Positions 43,504-52,471 of a DNA stretch of 64,000 bases are shown in pieces. The translations under genes and the position numbers were made by a program. Source of the stretch: an uncultured bacterium (GTDB taxonomy: Bacteria; Bacteroidota; Bacteroidia; Bacteroidales; Rikenellaceae); contig CAJMNH010000004.1 in assembly GCA_905214725.1 (NCBI GenBank), forward strand, positions 1-64,000, in the 5' to 3' direction. Each line of letters starts with the position of its first letter. Position 1 is the first letter of the stretch. The notes under the pieces are model-generated. The model was not told the DNA's origin and ran no database searches. It worked only from the letters and a program-made list of their open reading frames with translations.

Positions 43504-44251
43504 GATTTTGATTTCGGTTCGGGGTCTTACGGTCAGCTATGACGGTACGACAGCGCTGGATAAGGTGTCGCTGGATATTTTCGAGAATGATTTCTTAGGT
43601 ATCATCGGCCCCAACGGCGGAGGAAAGACCTCGCTCGTACGCGCGATTCTCGGGAACATATCCTATCAGGGAAGTGTGAAATATGCACCCGAGCTGTTTC
43701 GCGGCAGAGAACGCCTGATCGGATATCTGCCCCAACAGAACGTCTTCGACCGAGCGTTTCCCATTTCGGTTACGGAAACAGTTTTATCGGGATTGCAGGG
43801 GCGGAAACGATTCCGAACCCGCTACACCTCCGAGGATCGTCGACGGGTTTCGGAATTGCTCGAACGCACCGGTATCGGCGAAGTTGCCGACCGCGCCATC
43901 GGTGAAATATCGGGAGGTCAGATGCAACGGGCGCTGTTATGCCGCGCGATCATTTCGGAACCGCGATTGTTGATCCTTGACGAACCGGCCAACTTCGTCG
44001 ACAACCAATTCGAGAACGAACTCTACCGGATTCTCCAAGAGCTGAACCGGCGTATGGCCATCGTCATGGTATCGCACGATCTGGGGACAATCTCTTCCGT
44101 AGTGAAAAGTATCGTCTGCGTCAACCGCCATGTACACCGACACGACTCGAACATCATCGATGAAGAACAGTTACGCAACTACGGCTGTCCGATTCAGCTG
44201 ATTTCGCACGGCGACGTGCCGCACACCGTACTGAGCCGTCACGAGCACTAG
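43496..44251 (+). CDS. Metal ABC transporter ATP-binding protein (ZnuC-like)
   Basis: A 251-residue ABC ATPase with Walker A GPNGGGKTS (38-46), signature ISGGQMQRAL, Walker B LLILDEPAN and the switch histidine in MVSHDLG. The C-terminal YGCPIQLISHGDVPH is typical of zinc/manganese importer ATPases in this phylum. It overlaps the binding-protein gene. Its stop codon shares CTAG with the stop of the convergent aldehyde dehydrogenase. No membrane permease follows. Confidence 0.9.
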   Translation: MNKILISVRGLTVSYDGTTALDKVSLDIFENDFLGIIGPNGGGKTSLVRAILGNISYQGSVKYAPELFRGRERLIGYLPQQNVFDRAFPISVTETVLSGLQGRKRFRTRYTSEDRRRVSELLERTGIGEVADRAIGEISGGQMQRALLCRAIISEPRLLILDEPANFVDNQFENELYRILQELNRRMAIVMVSHDLGTISSVVKSIVCVNRHVHRHDSNIIDEEQLRNYGCPIQLISHGDVPHTVLSRHEH

Positions 44252-45621
44252 TCCATCAACCGGCGCAACCAACCGAGCAACCCCTTGGCATAGGGAGCAT
44301 AGCGTAGCGGGACGTCGAAATGCGTCGAGCCCAGAAAATAGGACCGGCGGTTCGAAAAACATTCGAACGACGCTTCTCCGTGATACTTTCCCATACCGCT
44401 CGCTCCGACGCCTCCGAAAGGAAGCCGTGAGCTGGAAACATGCATCACCACGTCGTTCAGCGCCGCGCCGCCCGACGGCACCTGCGCGCACAGGCGGAGC
44501 CCTTCCCGCTCGCTGCCGAAATAGTAAAGCGCCAGCGGGCGATCATCCGCAAGCAGCGTACGCACCACCTCCGGCAATTCGTGGAAAGTCCGCACGGGCA
44601 GCACCGGAGCGAAAATCTCTTCGCGCATCAGGCGGCTCCGGGGATCGGGATTCAGAACGATCGTCGGCGCCACATATCGCTCTTCCTCAAGAACCTCCCC
44701 GCCACATACGATTTCACCGCCCGCCGTCGCCAGCAACTCGGCGACGCGCCGCGTATGCGTTGCGTCTATCATACGGGGATAATCGACCGCAAAACGCGGA
44801 TCGCTCCCCCATTGCCGCTCGACGGCCCGTTTCAGTTCCGCTAAAAGTTTGTCGCAGACCGACTCGTGAACGAGCAGGAAATCCGGCGCCACACAGGTCT
44901 GTCCGGCATTGAGCGTCTTGCCCCACACGATCCGTCGGGCAGCCAGACGCAGATCGGCCTCCCGACCGACGATACAAGGACTTTTTCCGCCCAATTCGAG
45001 CGTGACAGGCGTCAGCGATTCAGCCGCGCGGGTCATGATTTCTCGGCCGAAAGCGCCGCCGCCTGTATAGAAGATATGATCGAACCGCTGGGCCAACAAC
45101 TCGTCCATCACTTGCGGTGTATGCTGAACCAGCGCCACATGCTCCGCAGCAAAACATTCGGCGACGATCTCCGACAGGATTTTCGTCGTCGCAGGAGCGC
45201 TCGGCGACGGTTTCAACACCACGCAATTCCCTGCGGCCACTGCCCCGACAAGCGGCAGCAGAGAGAGCTGCAACGGATAGTTCCACGGTGCGACGACAAG
45301 CACGACGCCCAACGGTTCGTAACAGATGCGACTTCGGGCCGGCTGAGCAAAAAACGGAGTCCGCACCCGCCGGGGCCGCATCCAGCGTTTCAGGTTGCGC
45401 AGGACGAAACGAATTTCACCCAGCACGATACCGATCTCCGTCATATAGCTTTCGACGGCCGACTTGCCCAGATCGGCACGCAGCGCATCGCACAACAGCT
45501 GTTCATGCTGCCGTATAGACGCCTGCAGGTTCTGCAATGCCTGACGGCGCGGCGCAATATCACGCGTACCGCCCGCTTCGAAACGTGCCCGCTGGGCCGC
45601 TATCAATTTCGGAACATCCAT
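44248..45621 (-). CDS. Aldehyde dehydrogenase (NAD(P)-dependent, class 3-like)
   Basis: This 457-residue enzyme oxidises aldehydes to acids. The catalytic cysteine is in NAGQTCVAPDFLL, the glutamate in TLELGGKSP, and the cofactor motif in APWNYPLQLSLLPLVGA. The short length and the C-terminal GGVGASGMGKYHGEASF resemble class 3 / YwdH-type dehydrogenases. The frame opens with GTG at 45630; the ATG at 45621 is preferred. Substrate is unknown. It is preceded on the minus strand by the 96-residue protein gene. Confidence 0.9.
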   Translation of the reverse strand: MDVPKLIAAQRARFEAGGTRDIAPRRQALQNLQASIRQHEQLLCDALRADLGKSAVESYMTEIGIVLGEIRFVLRNLKRWMRPRRVRTPFFAQPARSRICYEPLGVVLVVAPWNYPLQLSLLPLVGAVAAGNCVVLKPSPSAPATTKILSEIVAECFAAEHVALVQHTPQVMDELLAQRFDHIFYTGGGAFGREIMTRAAESLTPVTLELGGKSPCIVGREADLRLAARRIVWGKTLNAGQTCVAPDFLLVHESVCDKLLAELKRAVERQWGSDPRFAVDYPRMIDATHTRRVAELLATAGGEIVCGGEVLEEERYVAPTIVLNPDPRSRLMREEIFAPVLPVRTFHELPEVVRTLLADDRPLALYYFGSEREGLRLCAQVPSGGAALNDVVMHVSSSRLPFGGVGASGMGKYHGEASFECFSNRRSYFLGSTHFDVPLRYAPYAKGLLGWLRRLMD

Positions 45622-45650
45622 CTTTACCACTTTGTATTATCATATGCAAA

Positions 45651-45680
45651 CGAGAGGAGACAGTCGCCCGTCGCCTCTCG
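45651..45680 (-). terminator. Candidate hairpin after the 96-residue protein gene
   Basis: CGAGAGG (45651-45657) pairs with CCTCTCG (45674-45680), with possible inner pairing, 27 bases past the stop on the minus strand. The T-run is short. Confidence 0.4.
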
Positions 45681-45706
45681 TCGAATTCCGTAAAAAGGGC
45701 GCTACC

Positions 45707-45997
45707 CTATTTCTTCGCCTCGTTGATTTTACTCAACTCCTCGAAAAGCGCTTCGAATGACTTGACGATATCGACACGCAGAGCGGCATAGTACTTGCGG
45801 ACCAGCGACTTGTTGTGCGGTTCGGCGGGATTGCTGACCTTTGCAATCAACTCGTTCCGAAGAGCGACAGCCTTCTGCATCAGTTCGAAAATCGCCTTCT
45901 CTTTCGACGGTTGGAAAGCAATGGCCATATCGCAATCGAAAACCACCTCCTCCAAACGATAGTCGATCTCCTTTTTCAGCTCTCTTAAATTTGCCAT
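45707..45997 (-). CDS. Small conserved helical protein of unknown function
   Basis: A 96-residue, charged, largely alpha-helical protein with heptad-like spacing and no signal peptide or membrane segment. It has the look of small cytoplasmic proteins conserved in Bacteroidota. A -7 box (TATCTTTG on the minus strand) lies 29-36 bases upstream. Its role is not recognised. Confidence 0.65.
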   Translation of the reverse strand: MANLRELKKEIDYRLEEVVFDCDMAIAFQPSKEKAIFELMQKAVALRNELIAKVSNPAEPHNKSLVRKYYAALRVDIVKSFEALFEELSKINEAKK

Positions 45998-46025
45998 AAT
46001 AATCCAGATAGTTTAATATTTGGAA

Positions 46026-46033
46026 CAAAGATA
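46026..46033 (-). promoter_or_regulatory. -7 box of the 96-residue protein gene
   Basis: Minus strand reads TATCTTTG, 29 bases upstream of the ATG. No clear -33 partner. Confidence 0.45.
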
Positions 46034-46129
46034 AGAAAAACTTCCATACATCGTCACATCGTCAGCGATTTCCTTTGGAAAAAACGCCGAATTCCAGCCG
46101 CGGTTCCATCCGATAAAGAACACTCGGTC

Positions 46130-46933
46130 TTACATCGTGCACGTACAATCGAACTCATCCATATCGATAATCAGTCCGTCGGGCTGATCGTCGACGATGA
46201 TATAGGTTGCATTGATGACCGGCTCCACTTCGGGCAGCGGAATGGGCGTGCGCTCGGTGACGACGCTGCTCTTGTCGTAGGTGAAGGCCATTTCGACATG
46301 ACGCATCGGCGGCAGGATATGCTGGCGCATGTAGTTCCACGCAGCCGGAAGACGTTTGAGACGCATCTCCTTGACGGTCGCCTTATCGCTGCTGTTCAGA
46401 ATCTGCAAAACCTCCTGCTTGGAGGGAATGGCCGAGGATTCGACAGCCGGAACAGCCGCCTTCCATTCGTCGACCACCGCAGACACGGTGATCGGATACT
46501 TGGCCGAAAGATGGTAATGGGAATCGACGTAATCGCGGAAATCGGTCGCACGTTTGCGGGCCAACCGTTCGTTGGGAGCATACGAACCGTCGGGCGAAGC
46601 GTAACCCGTAACCGTCACGCCCGTCACCTGCAACGCCTTGTCCTGCGAAACCTTGTCGATAAAGGATTGCAAATCGGCCAGTTGCCGCGCGTTTCCGGCC
46701 AGCGTCGAAGAGAGTTGCGCCACATCGATCCGATAGCGCAATGCATAATCGGAATTCCGATCGTAACGCTGTTTCACCAAATACTTGCGCACCAGATAGG
46801 CGCCGTCGACATCGGCCGACAATAGAACGGTATCGGTTGCAGGACGCGATGCCGGAGCCATGCCTTGCGATTGGGCATTCGCCGCAGCGCACACCGCAAA
46901 GGCACATACGAGAGTAGTAAAGATTTTTTTCAC
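46130..46933 (-). CDS. Secreted protein with OmpA-like domain
   Basis: A 267-residue protein with signal peptide (cleavage near ANAQ) and a central OmpA-like peptidoglycan-binding region. The conserved core is VTGYASPDGSYAPNERLARKRATDFRDYV (in parts, about 105-133). The C-terminal part is specific to Bacteroidota envelope or fimbria-associated proteins and ends in CTCTM. The start is GTG at 46933; the nearby ATG is in another frame. It probably sits in the outer membrane or periplasm. Its partners are unknown. Confidence 0.72.
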   Translation of the reverse strand: MKKIFTTLVCAFAVCAAANAQSQGMAPASRPATDTVLLSADVDGAYLVRKYLVKQRYDRNSDYALRYRIDVAQLSSTLAGNARQLADLQSFIDKVSQDKALQVTGVTVTGYASPDGSYAPNERLARKRATDFRDYVDSHYHLSAKYPITVSAVVDEWKAAVPAVESSAIPSKQEVLQILNSSDKATVKEMRLKRLPAAWNYMRQHILPPMRHVEMAFTYDKSSVVTERTPIPLPEVEPVINATYIIVDDQPDGLIIDMDEFDCTCTM

Positions 46934-47080
46934 GTCATTAACGATTTATGAGTGGATACTGTGATTTCGCACCTATCCTTCTCAACAATCGCGCCGAAAC
47001 GGACAAACGGCCCCGACATCCTGTCGAAGGCTGTTTACGAAGCGTTTTCCGACCGGTGAAAAGCCGGCTCAGGGCCTTTT

Positions 47081-48859
47081 CTACATACGTTCGGGAACGT
47101 CGATACCGAGCAGGCGCATCGACAACCGGATTACGCGCGCCACCTGCTCCGACAAGCGCAGCCGCAGGACGCGCACCGCGGTGTCCTCTTCACGCAGGAT
47201 CGAATGGTCGTGATAGTAGCCGTTGAACTGTTTGGCCAGTTCATAGGCATAGGCCGCAACCAGCGAGGGGGCAAAGTTTTCGGCGGCCGATTTCACCACA
47301 TTGGGATAGTCCGAGAGTTGCTTGACGAGCGCCACCTCTTCGGGCAGATAAGCCGCAGCCGACGGCGCGCCGTATTCGATTCCCGCCTCCTGCGCCTTAC
47401 GCAACACCGAACGGATGCGCGCATGGGTATATTGGATGAAGGGGCCCGTATTGCCGTTGAAGTCAATCGACTCACGCGGGTCGAAGAGCATCGTCTTCTT
47501 GGGATCGACCTTGAGAATGAAATATTTGAGCGCGCCGAGTCCCACCATCCGCGAGATCGCGACGGCCTCCTCTTCCGAACAGCCGTCGAGTTTGCCCAGT
47601 TCGGCCGACATCTCGCGGGCAGTGCGCACCATGTCGTCGATCAGATCGTCGGCATCGACCACCGTCCCTTCACGCGACTTCATCTTGCCGTTGGGCAGCT
47701 CCACCATGCCGTATGACAAATGGGTGATATGATCGCTCCAATCGTAACCGAGTTTCTTGAGGACGAGTTTCAGCACTTGGAAATGATAGTTCTGTTCGTT
47801 GCCCACCACATAGATCATGTCGTCGAGATTGTTCTCCTCGAAACGGCGGTAGGCCGTTCCCAGATCCTGCGTCATGTAGACCGACGTACCGTCGCCGCGC
47901 AGCAGCAATTTCTGATCCAGCCCATCGGCAGAGAGGTCGATCCACACCGAATTGTCCTCCTTGCGGAAAAAGACGCCCGTATCCAATCCCTTCTGCACGA
48001 TATCCTTGCCCAGCAGATAGGTCTGCGACTCGTAATAAACCTTGTCGAAATCGACCCCCAGCGCCTTGTAAGTTACGTCGAAACCATCGTACACCCAGCC
48101 GTTCATCATCTCCCACAGCCCGTAGACTTCGGGATCTTTCGCCTCCCAACGGCGCAGCATCTCCTGCGCTTCGAGCATCAGCGGCGCCTGTTTCTTCGCC
48201 TCCTCCTCCGACATGCCGGCAGCCGTCAGCTCCTTGATCTGCTCCTTGTAATGCCGGTCGAACTCGACATAGTACTTACCGACCAGATGGTCGCCCTTCA
48301 TCCCCGACGAAGCGGGCGTTTCGCCGTTGCCGAAGAGTTTCCACGCCAGCATCGACTTGCAAATGTGAATGCCTCGGTCGTTGACCAGATTGACCTTGAT
48401 GACGTTATGGCCGTTGGCCTTGAGAATCTGCGACACAGAGTACCCCAGCAGGTTGTTGCGGATATGCCCCAAATGGAGCGGTTTATTGGTATTGGGCGAC
48501 GAATACTCGACCATCACGTTGCGGCCCGTCGCCGGAGCCTGTCCGAACGCCTCGTCCGCAGCGATCTCGGCGAACCGGCCGGCCCAGAAGCCGTCCGAAA
48601 GAGCGAGGTTCAGGAACCCTTTGATGACGTTGAACGACTTCACCTCCGGCGTATGCGCCGTGACGTGCTCCCCTATCTCGGCGGCCGTGGCCTCGGGCGA
48701 CTTGCGGCTTCGTCGCAGCAGCGGGAAAACGACCAGCGTATAATCGCCGTCGAACTCCTTACGGGTCTTCTGAATCTGCAACTGCTCCTCCCCCAGCGGA
48801 CCGTAGAGCGCCTCGACCGAGCGGCTCACCGCCTCCGAAATAAAGTGATCGATATTCAT
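47081..48859 (-). CDS. argS: Arginyl-tRNA synthetase
   Basis: A 592-residue class I aminoacyl-tRNA synthetase that charges tRNA-Arg. The HIGH motif appears as HLGHIRNN, the KMSKS position as MKSREGT, and the N-terminal Add-1 and C-terminal DALR-type domains are complete. The frame extends 39 codons upstream, but MNIDHFIS at 48859 is the family start and lies just downstream of a complete promoter. Confidence 0.95.
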   Translation of the reverse strand: MNIDHFISEAVSRSVEALYGPLGEEQLQIQKTRKEFDGDYTLVVFPLLRRSRKSPEATAAEIGEHVTAHTPEVKSFNVIKGFLNLALSDGFWAGRFAEIAADEAFGQAPATGRNVMVEYSSPNTNKPLHLGHIRNNLLGYSVSQILKANGHNVIKVNLVNDRGIHICKSMLAWKLFGNGETPASSGMKGDHLVGKYYVEFDRHYKEQIKELTAAGMSEEEAKKQAPLMLEAQEMLRRWEAKDPEVYGLWEMMNGWVYDGFDVTYKALGVDFDKVYYESQTYLLGKDIVQKGLDTGVFFRKEDNSVWIDLSADGLDQKLLLRGDGTSVYMTQDLGTAYRRFEENNLDDMIYVVGNEQNYHFQVLKLVLKKLGYDWSDHITHLSYGMVELPNGKMKSREGTVVDADDLIDDMVRTAREMSAELGKLDGCSEEEAVAISRMVGLGALKYFILKVDPKKTMLFDPRESIDFNGNTGPFIQYTHARIRSVLRKAQEAGIEYGAPSAAAYLPEEVALVKQLSDYPNVVKSAAENFAPSLVAAYAYELAKQFNGYYHDHSILREEDTAVRVLRLRLSEQVARVIRLSMRLLGIDVPERM

Positions 48860-48888
48860 TTCCTCAATAATTTGTTGATTTAGCCCTG

Positions 48889-48918
48889 CAAATTTAGCGT
48901 TTTTCGGCGAATAATCAA
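48889..48918 (-). promoter_or_regulatory. argS promoter
   Basis: On the minus strand TTG (48918-48916), 19 bases and TAAATTTG (48896-48889) form a complete -33/-7 pair upstream of argS. Confidence 0.72.
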
Positions 48919-48980
48919 TTCCCTGCGGGAGATTCCGCACAATTCTCCGCCGCAGCATTTTCCGCAACCGAAACATTCGC

Positions 48981-48988
48981 TATCTTTG
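48981..48988 (+). promoter_or_regulatory. -7 box upstream of the CorC-like gene
   Basis: TATCTTTG lies 108 bases before the start at 49097. A weaker TATCTTCG is closer, at 49065-49072. Either could serve this gene. Confidence 0.35.
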
Positions 48989-49096
48989 CGAAGGATAAAC
49001 CTCCGCTCGGACAGACGGCGCCTCGGCAGCACAAACCGAACTCGATTTTACATCGGATTTGCGCTATCTTCGTACGAGAAACGACTTATTTAAAAT

Positions 49097-50383
49097 ATGG
49101 AAATCGTCATCATCATCCTGCTGATCCTGCTCAACGGCCTTTTCGCCATGTCGGAGATCGCGCTGATCTCGGCGCGCCGTTCCAACCTCGAACTGCGCGC
49201 CCGACAGGGAAACGCCGGAGCGCGACGGGCGCTCAGGATCATCGAAGATCCCGACAAATTCCTCTCGACCATCCAGATCGGCATTACGCTGATCGGTATT
49301 CTCACCGGTATCTACTCCGGCGATGCGCTGGCAACAAAGTTCGGGAAGGAACTCGCTCTGCTGGGTATCCCGCTGCGCACGGCGACCATCGTCGCCCAAG
49401 TGACGATCGTCGTGATCGTCACCTATCTGACGCTCATCTTCGGCGAGCTCGTTCCCAAGCGCATCGGCATGAATACGGCTGAAAAAATCGCCTGCACCGT
49501 CGCCCGACCGATGCGTGCGCTCTCCGTCGCGGCTTCGCCGTTCGTATGGCTGCTTTCACGCAGCACCTCGGCGATCACCCGACTGCTGCATCTCAAGGAA
49601 TCGGACAATAAGGTGACCGAAGCGGAGATTCGCTCGATCATTCAAGAAAGTGTCGACGACGGGGAGGTACGGAAGGTCGAGCAACAGATCGTCGGACGGG
49701 TCTTTTCGCTCGGAGACCGCACGGTCGACTCGGTGATGACGCCCCGCAGCGAGATGGTGTGGATCGATATCGGCATGGATACCGGACAGATTCGCGAACG
49801 GGTCAGCCGCAATCCCCACAACCTCTACCCCGTCGCCGACGGGGAACTCGATAAGCTCGTCGGCGTCGTTTATCTGAAAGACCTCTTTCAGCACCTCTCC
49901 GAGCCCGATTTCAATCTCTGCAAAACGCTTCGTCCGGTCAAGTTCTTCCATGAAGGATGCGAGGTGTACAACGCGATGGACCAGTTGCGCAACGAACAGG
50001 TGGGCTACGGCATCGTCTGCGACGAATTCGGCGTCACGCGCGGCATCATCACCCTCAAAGATATTTTCGAAGCGCTCGTCGGCGAAATCCCCGAAGACCT
50101 CGACGAACCCGAGATCATACGGCGCGATGACGGCAGTTGTCTCGTAGACGGGCAATGCTCCTTCTACGATTTTCTGGCCTATTTCGGCATGGAGGAGGTC
50201 GTTCCGCACACCGCCTACAAAACGATCAGCGGGCTGATTCTCGACGAATTGGAACACATTCCCCAAACCGGAGAAAAACTGCGCTGGAACCGATTCGAGT
50301 TGGAGATCGTCGACATGGACGGCGCGCGCATCGACAAAGTTCTCGTTACACCCGACACTACGCAAGAAGATGAAAATAGCTGA
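49097..50383 (+). CDS. CNNM/CorC-type membrane protein with CBS domains
   Basis: A 428-residue protein with an N-terminal DUF21 membrane domain (first helix 2-20, further helices to about 150), a cytoplasmic CBS pair (about 200-330) and a C-terminal CorC/HlyC domain (from about 345). This is the hemolysin C/CNNM family, members of which move or sense Mg2+ and other divalent cations. The hemolysin name does not imply a toxin. Its last 14 bases overlap dusB. Confidence 0.88.
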   Translation: MEIVIIILLILLNGLFAMSEIALISARRSNLELRARQGNAGARRALRIIEDPDKFLSTIQIGITLIGILTGIYSGDALATKFGKELALLGIPLRTATIVAQVTIVVIVTYLTLIFGELVPKRIGMNTAEKIACTVARPMRALSVAASPFVWLLSRSTSAITRLLHLKESDNKVTEAEIRSIIQESVDDGEVRKVEQQIVGRVFSLGDRTVDSVMTPRSEMVWIDIGMDTGQIRERVSRNPHNLYPVADGELDKLVGVVYLKDLFQHLSEPDFNLCKTLRPVKFFHEGCEVYNAMDQLRNEQVGYGIVCDEFGVTRGIITLKDIFEALVGEIPEDLDEPEIIRRDDGSCLVDGQCSFYDFLAYFGMEEVVPHTAYKTISGLILDELEHIPQTGEKLRWNRFELEIVDMDGARIDKVLVTPDTTQEDENS

Positions 50384-51395
50384 TCTGGAACTCGGCGACA
50401 AGCCGTTGTTTCTGGCCCCGATGGAGGATGTCACAGACCCCTCGTTCCGTGCGATGTGCAAAGAGTTCGGCGCCGACGTGGTCTATACCGAATTCATCTC
50501 GTCAGACGGATTGATCCGCGATGCGGCCAAGTCGCTCAAGAAACTCGAAATATCGGATTCCGAACGCCCCGTCGGCATCCAGATTTACGGACATCTGATC
50601 GAACCGATGGTCGAAGCGGCCCGCATGGCCGAGGCGGCCGGCCCCGACATTATCGATATCAATTTCGGTTGTCCGATGAAGAAGATCGCCGGCCGCGGCG
50701 CCGGATCGGGCATGATGCGCGACGTGCCGCTGATGGTCGAGATGACGCGCCGCATCGTCGAGGCGGTCGACCACACTCCCGTGACGGTCAAAACCCGCTT
50801 GGGCTGGGACGACGAAAACAAGAATATCGAAGAGATCGCCCTGCGGTTGCAGGATGTCGGAATCGCGGCGCTGACGATTCACGGCCGCACCCGCGCGCAG
50901 ATCTATCGCGGCGAAGCCGACTGGACGCTTATCGGCCGCGTGAAGACTAACCCTGCGATCCATATTCCCGTTATCGGCAACGGAGACGTCGATTCGGGTC
51001 CGAAAGCCGCCGCGATGTTCGACCGTTACGGTGTCGACGGCGTGATGATCGGCCGCGCCACCTACGGCCGGCCGTGGATCTTCCGAGAGATCAAACACTA
51101 TCTGGCAACAGGCGAGGTACTCCCCCAGCCGACGGTATGCGAACGGGTGGAGATCGCCAAACGCCACTTGCTGAAATCGCTGGAAATCAAGGGAGAATAT
51201 GTCGGCGTGCTGGAAATGCGCCGCCATCTGTCGAACTATTTCAAAGGATTGCCCGATTTCAAGCCGACGCGGCTCAAACTGGTCACGCTGACCGATATTC
51301 CGGCGCTGATGGCCACGCTCGATTCGATCGCCGAACGTTGGGGCGATTTCGACACCTCGCAGGTCGTACCCGCCCCTCTTTCACACGACATTTAA
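50370..51395 (+). CDS. dusB: tRNA-dihydrouridine synthase
   Basis: A 341-residue FMN enzyme that reduces uridines in tRNA D-loops. PMEDVTDPSFR at the start, the catalytic-cysteine segment GCPMKKIAGRGAGSG and the IHGRTRAQIYRG motif all fit the DusB group. It overlaps the CorC-like gene by 14 bases. Its TAA shares a TTAA tetranucleotide with the stop of the convergent winged-helix gene. Confidence 0.93.
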   Translation: MKIADLELGDKPLFLAPMEDVTDPSFRAMCKEFGADVVYTEFISSDGLIRDAAKSLKKLEISDSERPVGIQIYGHLIEPMVEAARMAEAAGPDIIDINFGCPMKKIAGRGAGSGMMRDVPLMVEMTRRIVEAVDHTPVTVKTRLGWDDENKNIEEIALRLQDVGIAALTIHGRTRAQIYRGEADWTLIGRVKTNPAIHIPVIGNGDVDSGPKAAAMFDRYGVDGVMIGRATYGRPWIFREIKHYLATGEVLPQPTVCERVEIAKRHLLKSLEIKGEYVGVLEMRRHLSNYFKGLPDFKPTRLKLVTLTDIPALMATLDSIAERWGDFDTSQVVPAPLSHDI

Positions 51396-52456
51396 GTTCT
51401 TGCGGGAACCTGCCCTTCCCGAAAAAGTCTCCACCGTTCCGCCGCCGACCGCAAAAGCCGTGCGGCAGGCTGTTTTTCACGGGCGAACGGTTCTACATCG
51501 ACCTCCGAACCACTGCGGCTCCAACGAGCCACGACGCGGCCGTCGTGCAGCACTACGGGATAAAATACGCCATAGGCGTTGAAGGCACGGCTCCGATGCT
51601 CGGAAGCCAGCACGGCCGCGCGATCTCGGTAAGCGATCAGATATTCGTCGAACGGCGGCAGCAAATGCGTCTGCACGGGAGCCGTCGCACAAGTCGCACA
51701 AGCTTCATGCAGCAGATATTCCCGTCCGTCGAACGATTCCCGCAGCAACTCCGCTCCCAGCGCCGCGACGCCACGACGCGCTTCGGTTACGGTAAGACCC
51801 GACCACCAGACGAAATCTGCAAGCGTGGCGGGAGCATGACTGCGGAAATACCTGCGCGCCAACAATGCCAGCGCTTCCTCCTCCGGCAAATCGGCCGCTT
51901 GCGGCGCCCGTTCGGCCAGCAGCGCATAGGTCGCCTTGCCCGATTGATCGGCGCCGCTGCAAACCACGCCGTCGGTCTCGGCGCGCATCATCAGGCGATT
52001 CAGACGCGGTGCGTCGACCGCCATCCCCGCCCGCCGCAACTCGTCCGCTATCTGCTGTCGGGTCAGGTGATTCCCACCCTCCAGCATACGCTCCAACAGC
52101 CGGTTGCAACGCAGGTAATCGGCTTCGCCGAGCCCGCAGCCGTTGCCGTTGGCAAACGAGGCATTGGCTGCGCGAATCCGTCGGGCCGAGAGGCGCAGCA
52201 TCCACTGCACGTCCTCCGCCGCAATGAAATGCCACGTAGGGCGCATGATGTGCATCCGCAGGATACGGCCGTCGCGCAACGCCTCCTCCACCCTATCCGC
52301 AGCAGGCGTCCGCAACCGAAGGCCCAACGCCCACTTTACCGAAACATACTCCTGCGCCTGTACCATTCCCATCCAGCGGACGAGCTCGACGGGATAGTCG
52401 AACTGCGGCGCTGCGAGCTGCTGTGCGTGCAGGCGTATATCGGTCAGACGGTTCAT
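51392..52456 (-). CDS. AlkZ-like winged-helix DNA glycosylase family protein (HTH_42)
   Basis: A 354-residue protein of the HTH_42 (winged-helix DNA-binding) superfamily, three tandem winged-helix modules. MVQAQEY contains a QxQ motif (Q33, Q35), the catalytic pattern of AlkZ-type DNA glycosylases; AlkX/YcaQ types carry QxD. Later motifs are RPTWHFI and LLPPFDEYLIAYRDR. Known members excise bulky or cross-link adducts. The activity here is inferred from the motif. It lies 15 bases after the aldose epimerase gene on the same strand. Confidence 0.8.
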   Translation of the reverse strand: MNRLTDIRLHAQQLAAPQFDYPVELVRWMGMVQAQEYVSVKWALGLRLRTPAADRVEEALRDGRILRMHIMRPTWHFIAAEDVQWMLRLSARRIRAANASFANGNGCGLGEADYLRCNRLLERMLEGGNHLTRQQIADELRRAGMAVDAPRLNRLMMRAETDGVVCSGADQSGKATYALLAERAPQAADLPEEEALALLARRYFRSHAPATLADFVWWSGLTVTEARRGVAALGAELLRESFDGREYLLHEACATCATAPVQTHLLPPFDEYLIAYRDRAAVLASEHRSRAFNAYGVFYPVVLHDGRVVARWSRSGSEVDVEPFAREKQPAARLLRSAAERWRLFREGQVPART

Positions 52457-52471
52457 CGGCAGCGCGCTCCC

